A stretch of DNA of 64,000 nt from Diplonema japonicum (GCA_964019335.1 OZ025751.1:62001-126000); one strand, 5' to 3'; shown: positions 1-9,408, counted from the stretch's first letter. Notes: generated from the letters alone by a model not told the origin. Numbers and translations: made by a program.

Positions 1-741
1 TTTAATGAGGAACGACTCAGTAGTGACAGGATCCAAGGCCAGAATCATATGAATGTTTGAAATAACTTCTTCGGAAGGCTGCCACCAAGGGTACACGAGG
101 TCGATGTCAGGGCATCTTCTTGCATGAAAAACCGTTGTAACCGGGCTGTCGTAAGTAGACAGCATATACGCGGTGTAAAGCGACGTGGCAGCCTGAAATA
201 CCACGTTTAGTATATCGTTCACATTTCCGCTGAAATTCGTCAGAAAGACTATGAAGCTGTACAAAGAAGCAACGAGGATTACAATGGCAGAGAGGCGGGT
301 GCAGATGTTGAAAATGCTCTTTCGTTCTTTAGCGACTTCGAGCCAGACAATCAGGCTGAGTGAGCCGAATTGCGACGGGCCGATTTTGATTGACAACAAA
401 ATGAATTGAACCACCATGACCATCCCCGCCCAGACCCCTCCGAGTATGATCAGAACCCCCATAGAAGAACCAGACAGTTTGTCACACGTGAACATATCGT
501 TCGAGACGGTGACGTTCTTTAAAGGTCTCGTTGCATCCCCTTCCTGCAGACAGTCGTTGAGGTCCTCTTCACACCAGGTGCTCACCAGATCGTTTATAAC
601 AAGCAGGAACCCGTACCACATCAGGAAGTAAGGCGCGAACTGCGCCGACACGCATAGGATCTTGTCCTTTCCCCAGCTTCTTTTCCCGTCGTTTCGGGGT
701 GCTTCCCCCACCAGAGCATCGTTCAAAGGTGTGTCCAGCAT
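1..741 (-). CDS. Multipass membrane protein, N-terminal 247 residues (runs off window)
   Basis: Reading from the ATG at 741 toward position 1 the frame stays open for 247 codons to the window edge, so the 3' part is missing. The product begins MLDTPLNDALVGEAPRNDG. It has hydrophobic segments at roughly residues 35-52, 95-118, 144-168 and 180-200, which are probable membrane spans. A Cys-containing loop around residues 57-90 (WCEEDLNDC and FTCDKLSG) lies between spans 1 and 2. An ATG at about 760 is out of frame, so 741 is the first usable start. I do not recognise the family; a receptor, channel or transporter-like role would be a guess. Coding strand and spacing match the genes that follow. 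The frame is convincing because 741 bases stay open through normal-complexity sequence. Confidence 0.7.
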   Translation of the reverse strand, partial: MLDTPLNDALVGEAPRNDGKRSWGKDKILCVSAQFAPYFLMWYGFLLVINDLVSTWCEEDLNDCLQEGDATRPLKNVTVSNDMFTCDKLSGSSMGVLIILGGVWAGMVMVVQFILLSIKIGPSQFGSLSLIVWLEVAKERKSIFNICTRLSAIVILVASLYSFIVFLTNFSGNVNDILNVVFQAATSLYTAYMLSTYDSPVTTVFHARRCPDIDLVYPWWQPSEEVISNIHMILALDPVTTESFLIK

Positions 742-1079
742 TTCGTTTGTATCAGAAGCATTTCTTTTTTTTTTTCCTTTTTTTTTTTAAATAATGGAAG
801 GAGGACAGCGAAGTCTCATTAACAAAAATAACAACTACAAAAAAAATGGAACAGAATGGTAAGGAAGAGGGAGAAGAAGAAAGGAAAAGAAGAAAAAAAA
901 AAAAAAAAAAAAAAAAAAAGCGCCAAACAGCACCATCAGTAGTTTCTGACATATTTCTCCTTTTTTTCCTCCCTTTCTTTTTTTTTTTCTGGGAAAAGGA
1001 AAATGGGGGGGAACAACTGGGATACAAGAGGGGTAAGAAATATAAAAAAAAAAAAAAGGGAAAATGGGGAAGAGGGAAC
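742..1079. other. Intergenic low-complexity stretch
   Basis: A- and T-homopolymers and short purine runs separate the partial membrane gene from the first Lys/Glu-rich gene. I see no gene here. Frames across it encode only runs of Lys, Phe or Leu. Confidence 0.7.
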
Positions 1080-1469
1080 CTAGTTCTTGTCCTTCTTCTT
1101 CTCGGCGGCCTTCTTCTTCTCGGCCTCCTTCTTCTTCTTCTCGGCCTCCTTCTTCTTTTCAGCAGACTTCTTCTCAGCCTCCTTCTTCTTCTCGGCGGCC
1201 TTCTTCTTCTTCTCAGCCTCCTTCTCCTTCTTCTCCTTCGCGGCCTCCCTCTTCTTCTCGGCCTTCTCCTTCTTCTTCTCCTTCTTCGCCTCCTCCCTCT
1301 CCTTCTTCGCCTCCCTCTTCGCCTCCTTCTTGGCCTTCTCCTTCTCCTTCTTTTCAGCTGCTACCTTCTTGGCCTCCTCCTTCTTCGCCAATTTGGCTTC
1401 CTTCATCCTGGCAGACCTCTCTTTGTCAACAACGTGACCCTCCATGGAGAACATCTCGACCTTGCCCAT
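1080..1469 (-). CDS. Lys/Glu/Ala-rich protein, tandem copy 1 (129 aa)
   Basis: The predicted protein starts MGKVEMFSMEGHVVDKERSA, followed by about 100 residues made almost only of Lys, Glu and Ala in short KKKEAEKK-type repeats, ending KDKN. The composition predicts a highly charged single alpha helix or coiled coil, probably nuclear or RNA-associated. The first ~45 residues are not low complexity and are identical to those of the paralogue at 2266-2709, which supports a real gene and this start. The ATG is preceded on the coding strand by a poly(A) run, as for many genes here. Copy 1 has fewer KKKEAEKK units than copy 2 and a different end. The family is not recognised. The antisense frame (Phe/Ser-rich) is a shadow. 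Confidence 0.7.
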   Translation of the reverse strand: MGKVEMFSMEGHVVDKERSARMKEAKLAKKEEAKKVAAEKKEKEKAKKEAKREAKKEREEAKKEKKKEKAEKKREAAKEKKEKEAEKKKKAAEKKKEAEKKSAEKKKEAEKKKKEAEKKKAAEKKKDKN

Positions 1470-1626
1470 TTTTTTTTTTTTTTGTGGTGTTTAGAAGAAC
1501 TAGTGGAGGGTTTCTTTATTGCATGAAGCGAAATGTTTCTTTTTTTTTTTTTTCCCGACATATACGTGGCGAAAACCGTATTCTAGCTTCTGGCCCTTAA
1601 CACATTGGCCCGTTGGGGCACTCATA

Positions 1627-1940
1627 CCAACATCAGTAAGACCCATCGAAAAGGAAGTGTATCCTCAAACCCTTTTAAAAGGTCGGTTCTAGTAGCTGGT
1701 AAAAATTTTATCATCATCTGATGGAAAAAAGCACTTTACGATTTTCTCTGTATCCCGCAGCAATCTCGCAGGACTATCTGACCCTTGCCGCAATTTTTGT
1801 GCGAAAGGGGACACATGGCATGCTGAAAGGGAAGTACACCAACAGCCAACATCAGTAAGACCCATCGAAAAGGAAGTGTATCCTCAAACCCTTTTAAAAG
1901 GTCGGTTCTAGTAGCTGGTAAATGTGAGTCATCATATTGT
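1627..1940. repeat. Tandem repeat family, array 1 (one full and one partial unit)
   Basis: A unit that starts CCAACATCAGTAAGACCCAT begins at about 1627 and again at about 1847, a 220-bp period. Within each unit are a 12-bp palindrome CCTTTTAAAAGG and the segment GGTCGGTTCTAGTAGCTGGT. The full unit also has a segment ending in CAATTTTTGTGCGAAAGGGG. The second unit stops after GTAGCTGGTAAA. The same unit forms arrays at about 11.1-11.9 kb and 15.2-15.8 kb. Confidence 0.9.
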
Positions 1941-2265
1941 TGGGCTTGTAAACACCACGGGGCAGGGAGGGAGGGATAAGAGATCAAAAAAAGGGCATTG
2001 GCAGTTGCGTACATTTGAAATTGAATAGAAAGAGATACAAAAAAAAAAAAAAAAACAAAGAAGGAAAAGAAATGGGGTACTTAGGTGCAAAGCTACACCA
2101 CCACCACACAGGTGGCATACAAAAGGGGATTCACAAACATGGAAGAATGGGGGTGAACAAAACACAAAAAAAGGGCAAATTAAAAAGGTAAAAGAGGAAG
2201 GGGAAGAGACCTTCGACGGGGGGGAAGGAATACGAGAAAGAAAGAGAGAGAGAGAGAGAGAGAGC
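1941..2265. other. Intergenic DNA between the two Lys/Glu-rich paralogues, with an (AG)n run
   Basis: After the truncated repeat unit there is purine-biased DNA with poly(A) runs and an (AG)n microsatellite at about 2243-2264, immediately 3' of the second paralogue's stop codon. No gene is evident. Confidence 0.65.
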
Positions 2266-2709
2266 CTAGTTGTTCTTCTTCTTCTCGGCCTCCTTCTTCT
2301 TCTTTTCGGCCTCCTTCTTCTTCTTCTCGGCCTCCTTCTTCTTCTTCTCGGCCTCCTTCTTCTTTTCAGCAGACTTTTTCTCGGCCTCCTTCTTCTTTTC
2401 GGCAGACTTCTTCTCAGCCTCCTTCTTCTTCTCAGCGGCCTTCTTCTTCTTCTCAGCCTCCTTCTCCTTCTTCTCCTTCGCGGCCTCCCTCTTCTTCTCG
2501 GCCTTCTCCTTCTTCTTCTCCTTCTTCGCCTCCTCCCTCTCCTTCTTCGCCTCCCTCTTGGCCTCCTTCTTGGCCTTCTCCTTCTCCTTCTTTTCAGCTG
2601 CTACCTTCTTGGCCTCCTCCTTCTTCGCCAATTTGGCTTCCTTCATCCTGGCAGACCTCTCTTTGTCAACAACGTGACCCTCCATGGAGAACATCTCGAC
2701 CTTGCCCAT
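2266..2709 (-). CDS. Lys/Glu/Ala-rich protein, tandem copy 2 (147 aa)
   Basis: This is the paralogue of the gene at 1080-1469. The first ~100 residues match almost residue for residue, including the MGKVEMFSMEGHVVDKERSA start. The C-terminal part has extra KKSAEKKKEAEKK and KKKEAEKK units and ends KKNN. The two copies therefore differ mainly by gain or loss of 9- to 10-residue repeats. The product is predicted to be a long, very basic helix. Function is unknown. The copies flank array 1 of the tandem repeat, which may have mediated the duplication. The upstream sequence AACAAAAAATGGGC again puts A residues just before the ATG. Confidence 0.72.
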   Translation of the reverse strand: MGKVEMFSMEGHVVDKERSARMKEAKLAKKEEAKKVAAEKKEKEKAKKEAKREAKKEREEAKKEKKKEKAEKKREAAKEKKEKEAEKKKKAAEKKKEAEKKSAEKKKEAEKKSAEKKKEAEKKKKEAEKKKKEAEKKKKEAEKKKNN

Positions 2710-3149
2710 TTTTTGTTAGTTTGGTGGTAAAAAGGAGTTTAGAAAAACTGTAGGTGGAGTTTTAATTTCTTTTTTATTGAAGTGTTAAGAAACAGAGATA
2801 CAAGAATAGAATAAAGGCGATGGTTTAAGGGTTTGCGGGTTTCCCACTTGAGGACCACCCCCCCCAAAAAAAAGTGAAAACTTTAAAAAAACAAAAAGAA
2901 ACTAAGTGTAAATGAATGAAACTTGGCTTTGGGTTTTCCGCTGATTATACTTTTCCAAGTCACGAAAAAAAAGGGGGGGGGGGGAAGTTGTCTCACAGCT
3001 ACTCTGTGAAGCTCCGCCCCGAAGCCTCCCAAGTCCCCTGTGGTCCCGTAGAATGCAATACTGGAGAGGTAAAGAAAGCTTAGCTTGAAAGGGAGAGGGA
3101 CCACAGAAGCAGAGAGGCTTCCGTTAAATAAAGAAAACAAAAAAAAAAA
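2710..3149. other. Intergenic stretch, no gene seen
   Basis: About 440 bp with homopolymers (A, C and G runs near 2860-2985) and some normal-complexity DNA near 3000-3110. Frames are short and unconvincing. It probably holds the 3' UTR of the WD40 gene and the 5' flank of copy 2. Confidence 0.6.
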
Positions 3150-6100
3150 TCAGCCCGAAGGGGACGGGGTGTGTTCCTCGGGAAGAACATGGCACACAGC
3201 GCCCGTCAGGTAGTGGCCAGCAGGCTTCGCATGTTTCCTGGTGTGGGATTTTTCCAACGCGCAGAGGGTGCAGTTTGCAGGCTTCCAATTCGCAGGAGGG
3301 TTGGGTGCCGAGGGGCGGGGTATGGGACCGAGCGACGATCGGGCCATCTTGTTGTACTTGTAAACGGACATTTGTTCCTTGTCCAATTTTGCTTTTCGAA
3401 GACGGATCTGGCGAAGGACCTCCGTGCCCTTGGCGGCCCAATCTGTGTTGGCAGCAGGCTGCCTCGATGTCAAAGCCATTCCGTGCCTTGCTAACCGCTG
3501 TTCGATACGCAGCCTCACCACATCTGTACCTATAGACCCACCGCGTGACGTCTTTGAAACAATCGGATTGTTGTTGTGTGAGAGCTCCCCGTGCGGCAGC
3601 TCCGTCACAAAAACCTTGGAAAGGTTCAGCTTCGGGACGTACAAACCATCTTCACAAAAAACCTCCGCCACCACCACCATCAATCCTGCAACGATCGCGC
3701 TGTTCTCCTTCGCCCTTGGTTTGCGGAGAATGGTGTGGATCTTTTGCCGTCTGTTTAAAATATGCCGTCCAGGGCACACCGCGAACGGTGCTTCCAGCGG
3801 TTGAAACGCCCGTCTGGGAGGAGGCCTCGGAACAGATGTTAAATGAACCGAATGTAGTTCAGAGAGTGGGATGTTGTCCATCTTCACATTGTCTGGTTCG
3901 GACTCTGTCTCGCCCCCGATGACATTACTGCTGTTGCAGCACATTCCACCCGACGAATTGAAAAGATTGCTGAAGAATGTGGTCGACACGTTCGACTGTA
4001 CCATTCGAGACGTTGCAGGGAGGCCTGCTGACGGGTCTATCTGTCGCCCCCACGTCGCTTCGTTATGCATGTTCCACTCGTTAGATCCCAACCCGAAAAT
4101 ACCGATTAGCTTCCCTGTCAGCGTGAATATCTTCACGTAACAGTCAAGGCTCCCCGTTACAACACAAGGTTCTGATCTATATTCCGCTCCGGAGAAAGCC
4201 ATTGCACAATCTTGCTCGCACGTGGCAGCGAGTTGCGCTGAAGAAACGCCTTCAGAATGCGCGCGGAACGTATCGCTTTGAGTCGCAACAAACTCCGCGT
4301 CGAGCTGCCCTGTAACATTCCAAACATGTATGAACCCCTCCGAGTCACCTATTAATATCCGATCGCGTTCCACTGTGGCTGCCAAGCTGCACAGAGATGT
4401 CTCGGATTCCGACAGACAATTGAACGAGAAGACGGTGCATCGGTTGGGGATATCGCAGAATAAGATAACACCATCGGTCCTGCCAGCGAGGAGGATGTTC
4501 TCCTTCCATTGAACCAGCTGTTCGATGGAGACCCCTTGGTACCTGTTGCACAGTGTACCACAAACATGGTTTATATCAGGGTTATACAGTAGAATCCGGC
4601 TGTCGTCCAAGCCCAACGCCAACAGCGAGGGTGTGCACAGCAACAGTGATGTGATGACGGGTAGTAATTTACCATCCAACGACCCTGTTGAGAACCTCCC
4701 GCAAGGTTTCAAATGGTGCAAATCATCGAAATCTTCGTAGACGTATAGAAGGTGACCCAACGCCGCGTAGATGTACCACCCGTCCTTTCGCAAGCAGTGG
4801 AGCAGTGCGGTGCATTCCCCGCTGTTTTCAGGCGATGTTCCGACAGCGCAGACCTGGCAGTTTTGAAGGTTCCACACCACAATTGAACCCTTGTCGGTGG
4901 CGGTGATCAATCTGGTCCCGCGGGGGTCCTGAACCGCCTTGGTGATGTGCTGCCCGAGACGTTGCTGCGGAAGCTGTTTTGAAAGCTTGAACTTGCACAG
5001 TTTCTGCCCGTTTTCAAAGCTCCATGCAGAGAGCTGATGCCTGTCCACCGACAATATCTGCCGAAGCTTCGGATCGTACAACGCAGCAAGAATCGGAGCA
5101 TGATGCCCGCAGTACAACGGTGGGAAGTTCGGGCTGACCCTTGACAGCGGCCACGCAGTTGGATAAGTAGCCGATGTTATAATCCGCTCCCGTTGGGAAT
5201 CGAACGTGAAGGATGTGATCGAGTTCTCCGGGTGGTAGTTCGTCGTGTCCGTGATGGTTTGCAAGCACTTGAACGTTCGCACGTCCCACACCTTGATCGA
5301 TTTGTCCACAGCCAGGGTAAGGACCTGCCCGTGCTGGCTGTTCAGAGCGACGCCCACCAACGGTTGTTGATGCCCGTCTATTTTAAAAACCGGTTGTGAT
5401 AGGAACGGGTTCCATATGTACGCCCTTCGTTCCGATCCACACGACGCGAGGATCTGAAGAGACTCCGACCAGTCGAATGAGAACACCGCTTTCTTTGAAC
5501 CAGACACGTGGGTGAAGTGCTGCGACACGGCTTGCTTCTCCACGTTGAAAATCTTCAAAGACCCGTCCCAACTGCTGCTGATGACACCCGACAGATAGTT
5601 AGAATATTTCAACTTCGAAACCGTGCTTTGGTGAAGTGCGTACTTGCAAGTATACTCGCACAGCCCGTCCGAATTAGGTTCAAGCGGGTAAATTTGCAAC
5701 GTCCCATCACTAAGACCCAATGCGGTGTACTCTAAAGGTTCGTTGAAGCAACACTGCGACATGGGTGTTGATGAAAGTTCGCATAAAGGGTACACCGGGA
5801 CTGACGTGGCGGCTTGGGAGTGACCCACCAATGTCCGGCCCAACGATGAAGCGAACTGAACGATGGTAGTGGAGCTGTCTAAGGAGGTTTGTGGTTGCCG
5901 AGCGAAATCAACCTTCACACCGAACTTCGACACGTCGTACTGATTGCGCACCCGCGTGGCCTTTCGTTCGCAAGCGTGTTTCTGTCCAGCGTACGTGCAG
6001 AGCAGGTTCCCGTTCGTTAGATCGATCACATCGAGTTGTCGGTCAACCGACGTCACTATCATGCGAGATTCTTGTTTCATGAGGTTCAGCTCCGTCACCC

Positions 6101-6617
6101 ATGTCCCGGTGTTGTGGAGAATCTTTTCGTGTTGAAGCGAACCGGCGGCCCATTGTTTTAAAACCCCGTCACGACTGCAGGTGAAGACCTTTCCTGTGTT
6201 CGGATGGACCAGCGTACACGTTGCCATGTCGTGATGGAACTCCTCGGGGGATCGGTGACATTCTGTTTGTGGGCTGTACTCAAATTTTGAATCCTCTTGA
6301 ACAATTTTCTGATTGTTTCGTTGCATTAAATACCCCGAGAAATCATCCCACGATACGGACCCCGTGCCCGCCAAATCGATCCTGTGGAACCATGACTCGA
6401 GTTCGTTGGCGGTGGTTTTTCTCCCGAGCATTGGGAGAATTACTTCGGTGAAGTCGTGGCATCTGAACCTGCCCGTGGTGTGGGACTCGAAGCTTTTCTT
6501 CAAGCTGATCAGCTGCGAAAGGCTGAGAAGCTCTTCCAACTGGTCGCCATTACCCCGCACGACAGCCTTGCTCTTCTTCTTGTTCTTTTGTTGCTGTTGT
6601 TGCAGCACACCATCCAT
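3150..6617 (-). CDS. EF-hand and WD40-repeat protein (WDR49/WDR64/EFCAB8-like), 1155 aa
   Basis: Long uninterrupted frame. The N terminus (MDGVLQQQQQKNKKKSK) leads into an EF-hand-like segment at about residues 25-105, with one loop read as DLAGTGSVSWDD. From about residue 125 to 850 there are many WD40 blades, seen as repeated GH/WD-type signatures such as VWDVRTFKC, IWNPFLSQP, VWNLQNCQV, HVWNVTG and YVKIFTLTG, enough for two beta-propellers. The last ~250 residues lack blades and end in a basic Pro/Cys-containing tail. The order EF-hand then double propeller is that of the WDR49/WDR64/EFCAB8 group, several members of which are linked to cilia and flagella; a flagellar role is inferred from that. 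The start has CATCGACTAG immediately before GAATGG, a good splice-acceptor-like AG. Several smaller frames on both strands inside it are shadows. Confidence 0.88.
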   Translation of the reverse strand: MDGVLQQQQQKNKKKSKAVVRGNGDQLEELLSLSQLISLKKSFESHTTGRFRCHDFTEVILPMLGRKTTANELESWFHRIDLAGTGSVSWDDFSGYLMQRNNQKIVQEDSKFEYSPQTECHRSPEEFHHDMATCTLVHPNTGKVFTCSRDGVLKQWAAGSLQHEKILHNTGTWVTELNLMKQESRMIVTSVDRQLDVIDLTNGNLLCTYAGQKHACERKATRVRNQYDVSKFGVKVDFARQPQTSLDSSTTIVQFASSLGRTLVGHSQAATSVPVYPLCELSSTPMSQCCFNEPLEYTALGLSDGTLQIYPLEPNSDGLCEYTCKYALHQSTVSKLKYSNYLSGVISSSWDGSLKIFNVEKQAVSQHFTHVSGSKKAVFSFDWSESLQILASCGSERRAYIWNPFLSQPVFKIDGHQQPLVGVALNSQHGQVLTLAVDKSIKVWDVRTFKCLQTITDTTNYHPENSITSFTFDSQRERIITSATYPTAWPLSRVSPNFPPLYCGHHAPILAALYDPKLRQILSVDRHQLSAWSFENGQKLCKFKLSKQLPQQRLGQHITKAVQDPRGTRLITATDKGSIVVWNLQNCQVCAVGTSPENSGECTALLHCLRKDGWYIYAALGHLLYVYEDFDDLHHLKPCGRFSTGSLDGKLLPVITSLLLCTPSLLALGLDDSRILLYNPDINHVCGTLCNRYQGVSIEQLVQWKENILLAGRTDGVILFCDIPNRCTVFSFNCLSESETSLCSLAATVERDRILIGDSEGFIHVWNVTGQLDAEFVATQSDTFRAHSEGVSSAQLAATCEQDCAMAFSGAEYRSEPCVVTGSLDCYVKIFTLTGKLIGIFGLGSNEWNMHNEATWGRQIDPSAGLPATSRMVQSNVSTTFFSNLFNSSGGMCCNSSNVIGGETESEPDNVKMDNIPLSELHSVHLTSVPRPPPRRAFQPLEAPFAVCPGRHILNRRQKIHTILRKPRAKENSAIVAGLMVVVAEVFCEDGLYVPKLNLSKVFVTELPHGELSHNNNPIVSKTSRGGSIGTDVVRLRIEQRLARHGMALTSRQPAANTDWAAKGTEVLRQIRLRKAKLDKEQMSVYKYNKMARSSLGPIPRPSAPNPPANWKPANCTLCALEKSHTRKHAKPAGHYLTGAVCHVLPEEHTPSPSG

Positions 6618-6678
6618 TCCTAGTCGATGTAAATAAATAGAAGGGGGTAAAAAAAATTTTTTTTAAAAAAAGGTGTTC

Positions 6679-7890
6679 TCACCTTGTGCAAGAAACGCCC
6701 CAACTTCCCATCCCGTTCCCGCCTTGTCGTGCACCCCGTGCCGGTTTTTCCTTCTCGCTGTCCTGTGGGATGGGGCAGTGTTCCCGAAGACACTTTACAG
6801 AACAGAATCGAAATTGCAATTTTCTGAAGGATACATCGGGTTTCACCTCAGGCATCTCCGCGGCGCAGCAATCGCATTTCCAGTACACAACCTGCACTAC
6901 GGGAGGCGAGGGTCGGGTCCAAAACGAGTATCTGCTTTTATCAAAACCAGCCCACGCCGAAGGCCTGCACTCCAACGCAGCTACTCTCCCCGAACCACCC
7001 CATTCAGGACAACAAAGCTTCATACAATGCAGGTTTGTCAATGCAAGCCTGGACGTGTCTTTAAACGGCGACAAGATCGACACGAGCTCAGATATGGAAG
7101 GTGTCTCATGCCCGAAAGGGTGGATGCCCCGGTGGGAAAGCCCGTCCCATGACCAATGCTCCAAACACAACACAATGTTCACGAGATCAATACCCGCGAG
7201 GGATGTCCATGAACGGGCAGTGTCGCCGCCAGACTGCATCCAGTTGAAGAGCTGCACATTCACGGACGGTGCCTGGGATAAAAGTTTTCCGAGTTCGACG
7301 CTACCTGTGAAACCAGATGGAAGGACGATGTTCAACGGCGCGTTGGTTCTCTCGCAGGCGGTTAGACAGTCTTTCAAAAGCTGTTCGGATTCACTGTCCC
7401 AAGCCAGACGTGGTGAGCACGTCACCACACCGCATAGGGGATCGGTTTTGTGAGAACCGGATAGGTCGTTAAGAAGTTCATCAAGATAAGACCCCCCCTT
7501 CGCTGCACGAGGCCCGCACATCGGGGGGTGGAGATGCCATCCTGTCGAAGATATCACCTTGATACCGGTGGCCTTGGCTAACTCTTTGCATCCGTCTATG
7601 TCACGGCCTGTGTTGGGTGTCGACAAATCGACGATGCTGCCGGTGTTCTGTGAGGTTTTTGCGAGCTCTCTCAGATCTTCCACCATCATTGCCGTGTCTG
7701 CTCGTGTGTAACGCATGTTTTCCGCTCTTCTTCTCGGGTTTTTTCTCATCTCCCTGAGCTCTACCAGATCCATGGCGCCCGTGACGATCCCGTCCGTGTC
7801 CTCCGTAAAATCATAGAACAGAAACTCCCCTGGGAGAACCCAGCTACCAATGGTTTCGGAAGCCCCTTCGCAGGTTGGGACGAGGGACAT
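6679..7890 (-). CDS. Phosphotriesterase-family homologue lacking metal ligands, with C-terminal Cys cluster (403 aa)
   Basis: The fold is recognisable from VDLSTPNTGRDIDG and STGWHLHPP, which match the VD-T-P-GRD and TG-Y segments of phosphotriesterase/PTER-type amidohydrolases, and from the barrel-length body of ~310 residues. Every metal-ligand position I can align is substituted. The N-terminal HxH reads GEF in LPGEFLFYDF, the bridging Lys/Glu falls in CGVVTCSP, the two later His positions fall in NIVLPSG and LFNWMQ, and the last Asp falls in LTNLHC. The tail at about residues 333-370 has WKCDCCAAEM and FRFCSVKCLREHC, a probable zinc-binding module. I infer a pseudoenzyme. The frame is open upstream to 7968, but that would overlap the neighbouring gene, so the ATG at 7890 (MSLVPTCEG) is preferred. 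Confidence 0.75.
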   Translation of the reverse strand: MSLVPTCEGASETIGSWVLPGEFLFYDFTEDTDGIVTGAMDLVELREMRKNPRRRAENMRYTRADTAMMVEDLRELAKTSQNTGSIVDLSTPNTGRDIDGCKELAKATGIKVISSTGWHLHPPMCGPRAAKGGSYLDELLNDLSGSHKTDPLCGVVTCSPRLAWDSESEQLLKDCLTACERTNAPLNIVLPSGFTGSVELGKLLSQAPSVNVQLFNWMQSGGDTARSWTSLAGIDLVNIVLCLEHWSWDGLSHRGIHPFGHETPSISELVSILSPFKDTSRLALTNLHCMKLCCPEWGGSGRVAALECRPSAWAGFDKSRYSFWTRPSPPVVQVVYWKCDCCAAEMPEVKPDVSFRKLQFRFCSVKCLREHCPIPQDSEKEKPARGARQGGNGMGSWGVSCTR

Positions 7891-7960
7891 GGTTGCTCTT
7901 TTTTTTTTTAGGCGGGTTCGAAGAAAAGAAGAAAAAAAGAGAAAACAAAAAGAGCTCGGC

Positions 7961-9232
7961 TCACTCAAGCATCTTCTTCACGATTTTTTCAACGGCGGTG
8001 ATTCCCTTTTTGTTCAGTTTTCCCAACGCGTGCTTGTACTCCGATTGGTATGCGCCTTCTCGCAACGCACTTTGCTGCGTCGCGTCAACGAAGAAATCGA
8101 TTGTTTTTTGCACGGCGGTTGCAAGCGGCGTCGGGTGAAACCCCAGCACGGACACTGCCGCTGAGACATCGATAGGCCCGCATGACACCGACGGGAAAAA
8201 GTCAGCAGTTCCAAATGGAGCACGTGACGATGACGAGACAATTGTAGGAGACACCCCGCCTGAAAGAAGCTTGAGAAAATCATTGATCGTAATGAATTCA
8301 CCGCAAGACGTATTAAAGGACCGGTTCACCCACGGAAGCTCCTTCCTCGAACAAGGCACGTACGGTGCACGTTCTGTCCACTCATCATCATCAGACGATT
8401 CAGACGAACCGCTTGAACTAGATGTCGAGTCGGAATCCCATTCAGGAGAAGGCTGTTGAACCACGGTTTCTGTGTGTTGTGAAAACCCATGCTTGTGGTA
8501 TTCTTTACATTTCGTTAAGATAAGAAATGCAACGTCCTCTGAGAATGTGAAGGATACTGTAGTGTCTGCGACTTTGTGCGTGGCACAGAAATTTTTTTTC
8601 AGGTCGGGTACAAATCTGCTCAGCAACAGGCCGGCCCAGAATCTTCCGGTGTCCTCATGTGGGCCGATCACGTCGGCCAACCGTAATGCGAGAAATGCAA
8701 AATGCGGGTTTGAAACGGATCGGGCCCGCAGGATCTCCTCGATTCTTTTTTTGTTCCCGCCGTACCGATTTCTCCTGTGCAGCATTTCCTCCGTTTTGTG
8801 TAGTGCAGCGTGGTATTTTTCAGTGCAGTCTTCAGTGATGCCTGTTTTTCGGTATTTTTTGTCTTGTTCGATTCCTTTTAACACCGCCACGTCGTAAACA
8901 GAGTCGGAGCTGATGAAGATGTAAAGGCAGCCCCGCCATTCATTTTCGACAACAGGGAGTATTTCCCGTGCCATTCTCGGGTGGAAGCAGCTGAAATCTA
9001 CGCATGCCAAGGGGCGGACCCCTGCGCCCCGCAGCACACCGGCAAAGTTCTTCTCCTCGCGGTCGCCTTTTACCTGCAACACCCTCGACTCCCGCCCCTC
9101 CCACGGGACCCCTCCCCAATATCTCTTCCCTCTGTTCACCACCACTATCTCCCAATCCGTTTCATTGAGAATGTTATGGATCAACCTCCTGCCCTGAAAA
9201 CAGGTGCCTCCGAGGATTACTATCGACGGCAT
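7961..9232 (-). CDS. NAD(P)-dependent epimerase/dehydratase-like (extended SDR), 423 aa
   Basis: The N terminus MPSIVILGGTCFQGRRL is a Rossmann dinucleotide-binding motif (GGTxFxGR). FISSDSVYD around residue 110 and YGGNKKRIEE around residue 155 supply the Ser and the Tyr-x-x-x-Lys expected of an extended short-chain dehydrogenase active site. The middle (around residues 265-290) carries an inserted acidic, Ser-rich linker (SDSTSSSSGSSESSDDDE). The C-terminal segment VSAAVSVLGFHPTPL and the following helix are typical of nucleotide-sugar epimerases, RNA-binding CSP41-like proteins and related SDRs. The substrate cannot be told from sequence. The start at 9232 follows a coding-strand poly(A) run; ten more upstream codons are low complexity. 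Only 70 bp separate its stop from the start of the phosphotriesterase homologue downstream. Confidence 0.8.
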   Translation of the reverse strand: MPSIVILGGTCFQGRRLIHNILNETDWEIVVVNRGKRYWGGVPWEGRESRVLQVKGDREEKNFAGVLRGAGVRPLACVDFSCFHPRMAREILPVVENEWRGCLYIFISSDSVYDVAVLKGIEQDKKYRKTGITEDCTEKYHAALHKTEEMLHRRNRYGGNKKRIEEILRARSVSNPHFAFLALRLADVIGPHEDTGRFWAGLLLSRFVPDLKKNFCATHKVADTTVSFTFSEDVAFLILTKCKEYHKHGFSQHTETVVQQPSPEWDSDSTSSSSGSSESSDDDEWTERAPYVPCSRKELPWVNRSFNTSCGEFITINDFLKLLSGGVSPTIVSSSSRAPFGTADFFPSVSCGPIDVSAAVSVLGFHPTPLATAVQKTIDFFVDATQQSALREGAYQSEYKHALGKLNKKGITAVEKIVKKMLE

Positions 9233-9408
9233 TTTTTTTTTTTTCTCTTTTTCTAAATACAATTATTAAAAGTGGATATAAAAATATAATTAAGGGTGTA
9301 GGGGGAAGAGCAAAACAACAAACGTAAAAAAAAAGGGGGGGTAGGAGGAGGAGGAGCATCCGATCGTGGTTTGAAAGAATGTCGTTTTTTTTTTTTTTTT
9401 TTTTTTTT
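9233..9408. other. Short intergenic spacer with homopolymers
   Basis: Poly(T) and poly(A) runs between the SDR start and the Nudix stop. The coding strand reads TATTTAG then an A-rich stretch then the SDR ATG, consistent with a splice acceptor followed by a short A-rich leader. Confidence 0.5.

Noticed and set aside
846-1526. Plus-strand frames across the first Lys/Glu-rich gene (226 aa and others)
   Set aside because: They are antisense shadows of the GAA/AAG-rich coding repeats, giving Leu-, Ser- or Phe-rich proteins, while the minus-strand frame has a conserved non-repetitive N terminus shared by two copies.
7891-7968. N-terminal extension of the phosphotriesterase homologue
   Set aside because: The extra 26 codons are Phe/Lys-rich, cross a homopolymer and would overlap the end of the SDR gene.
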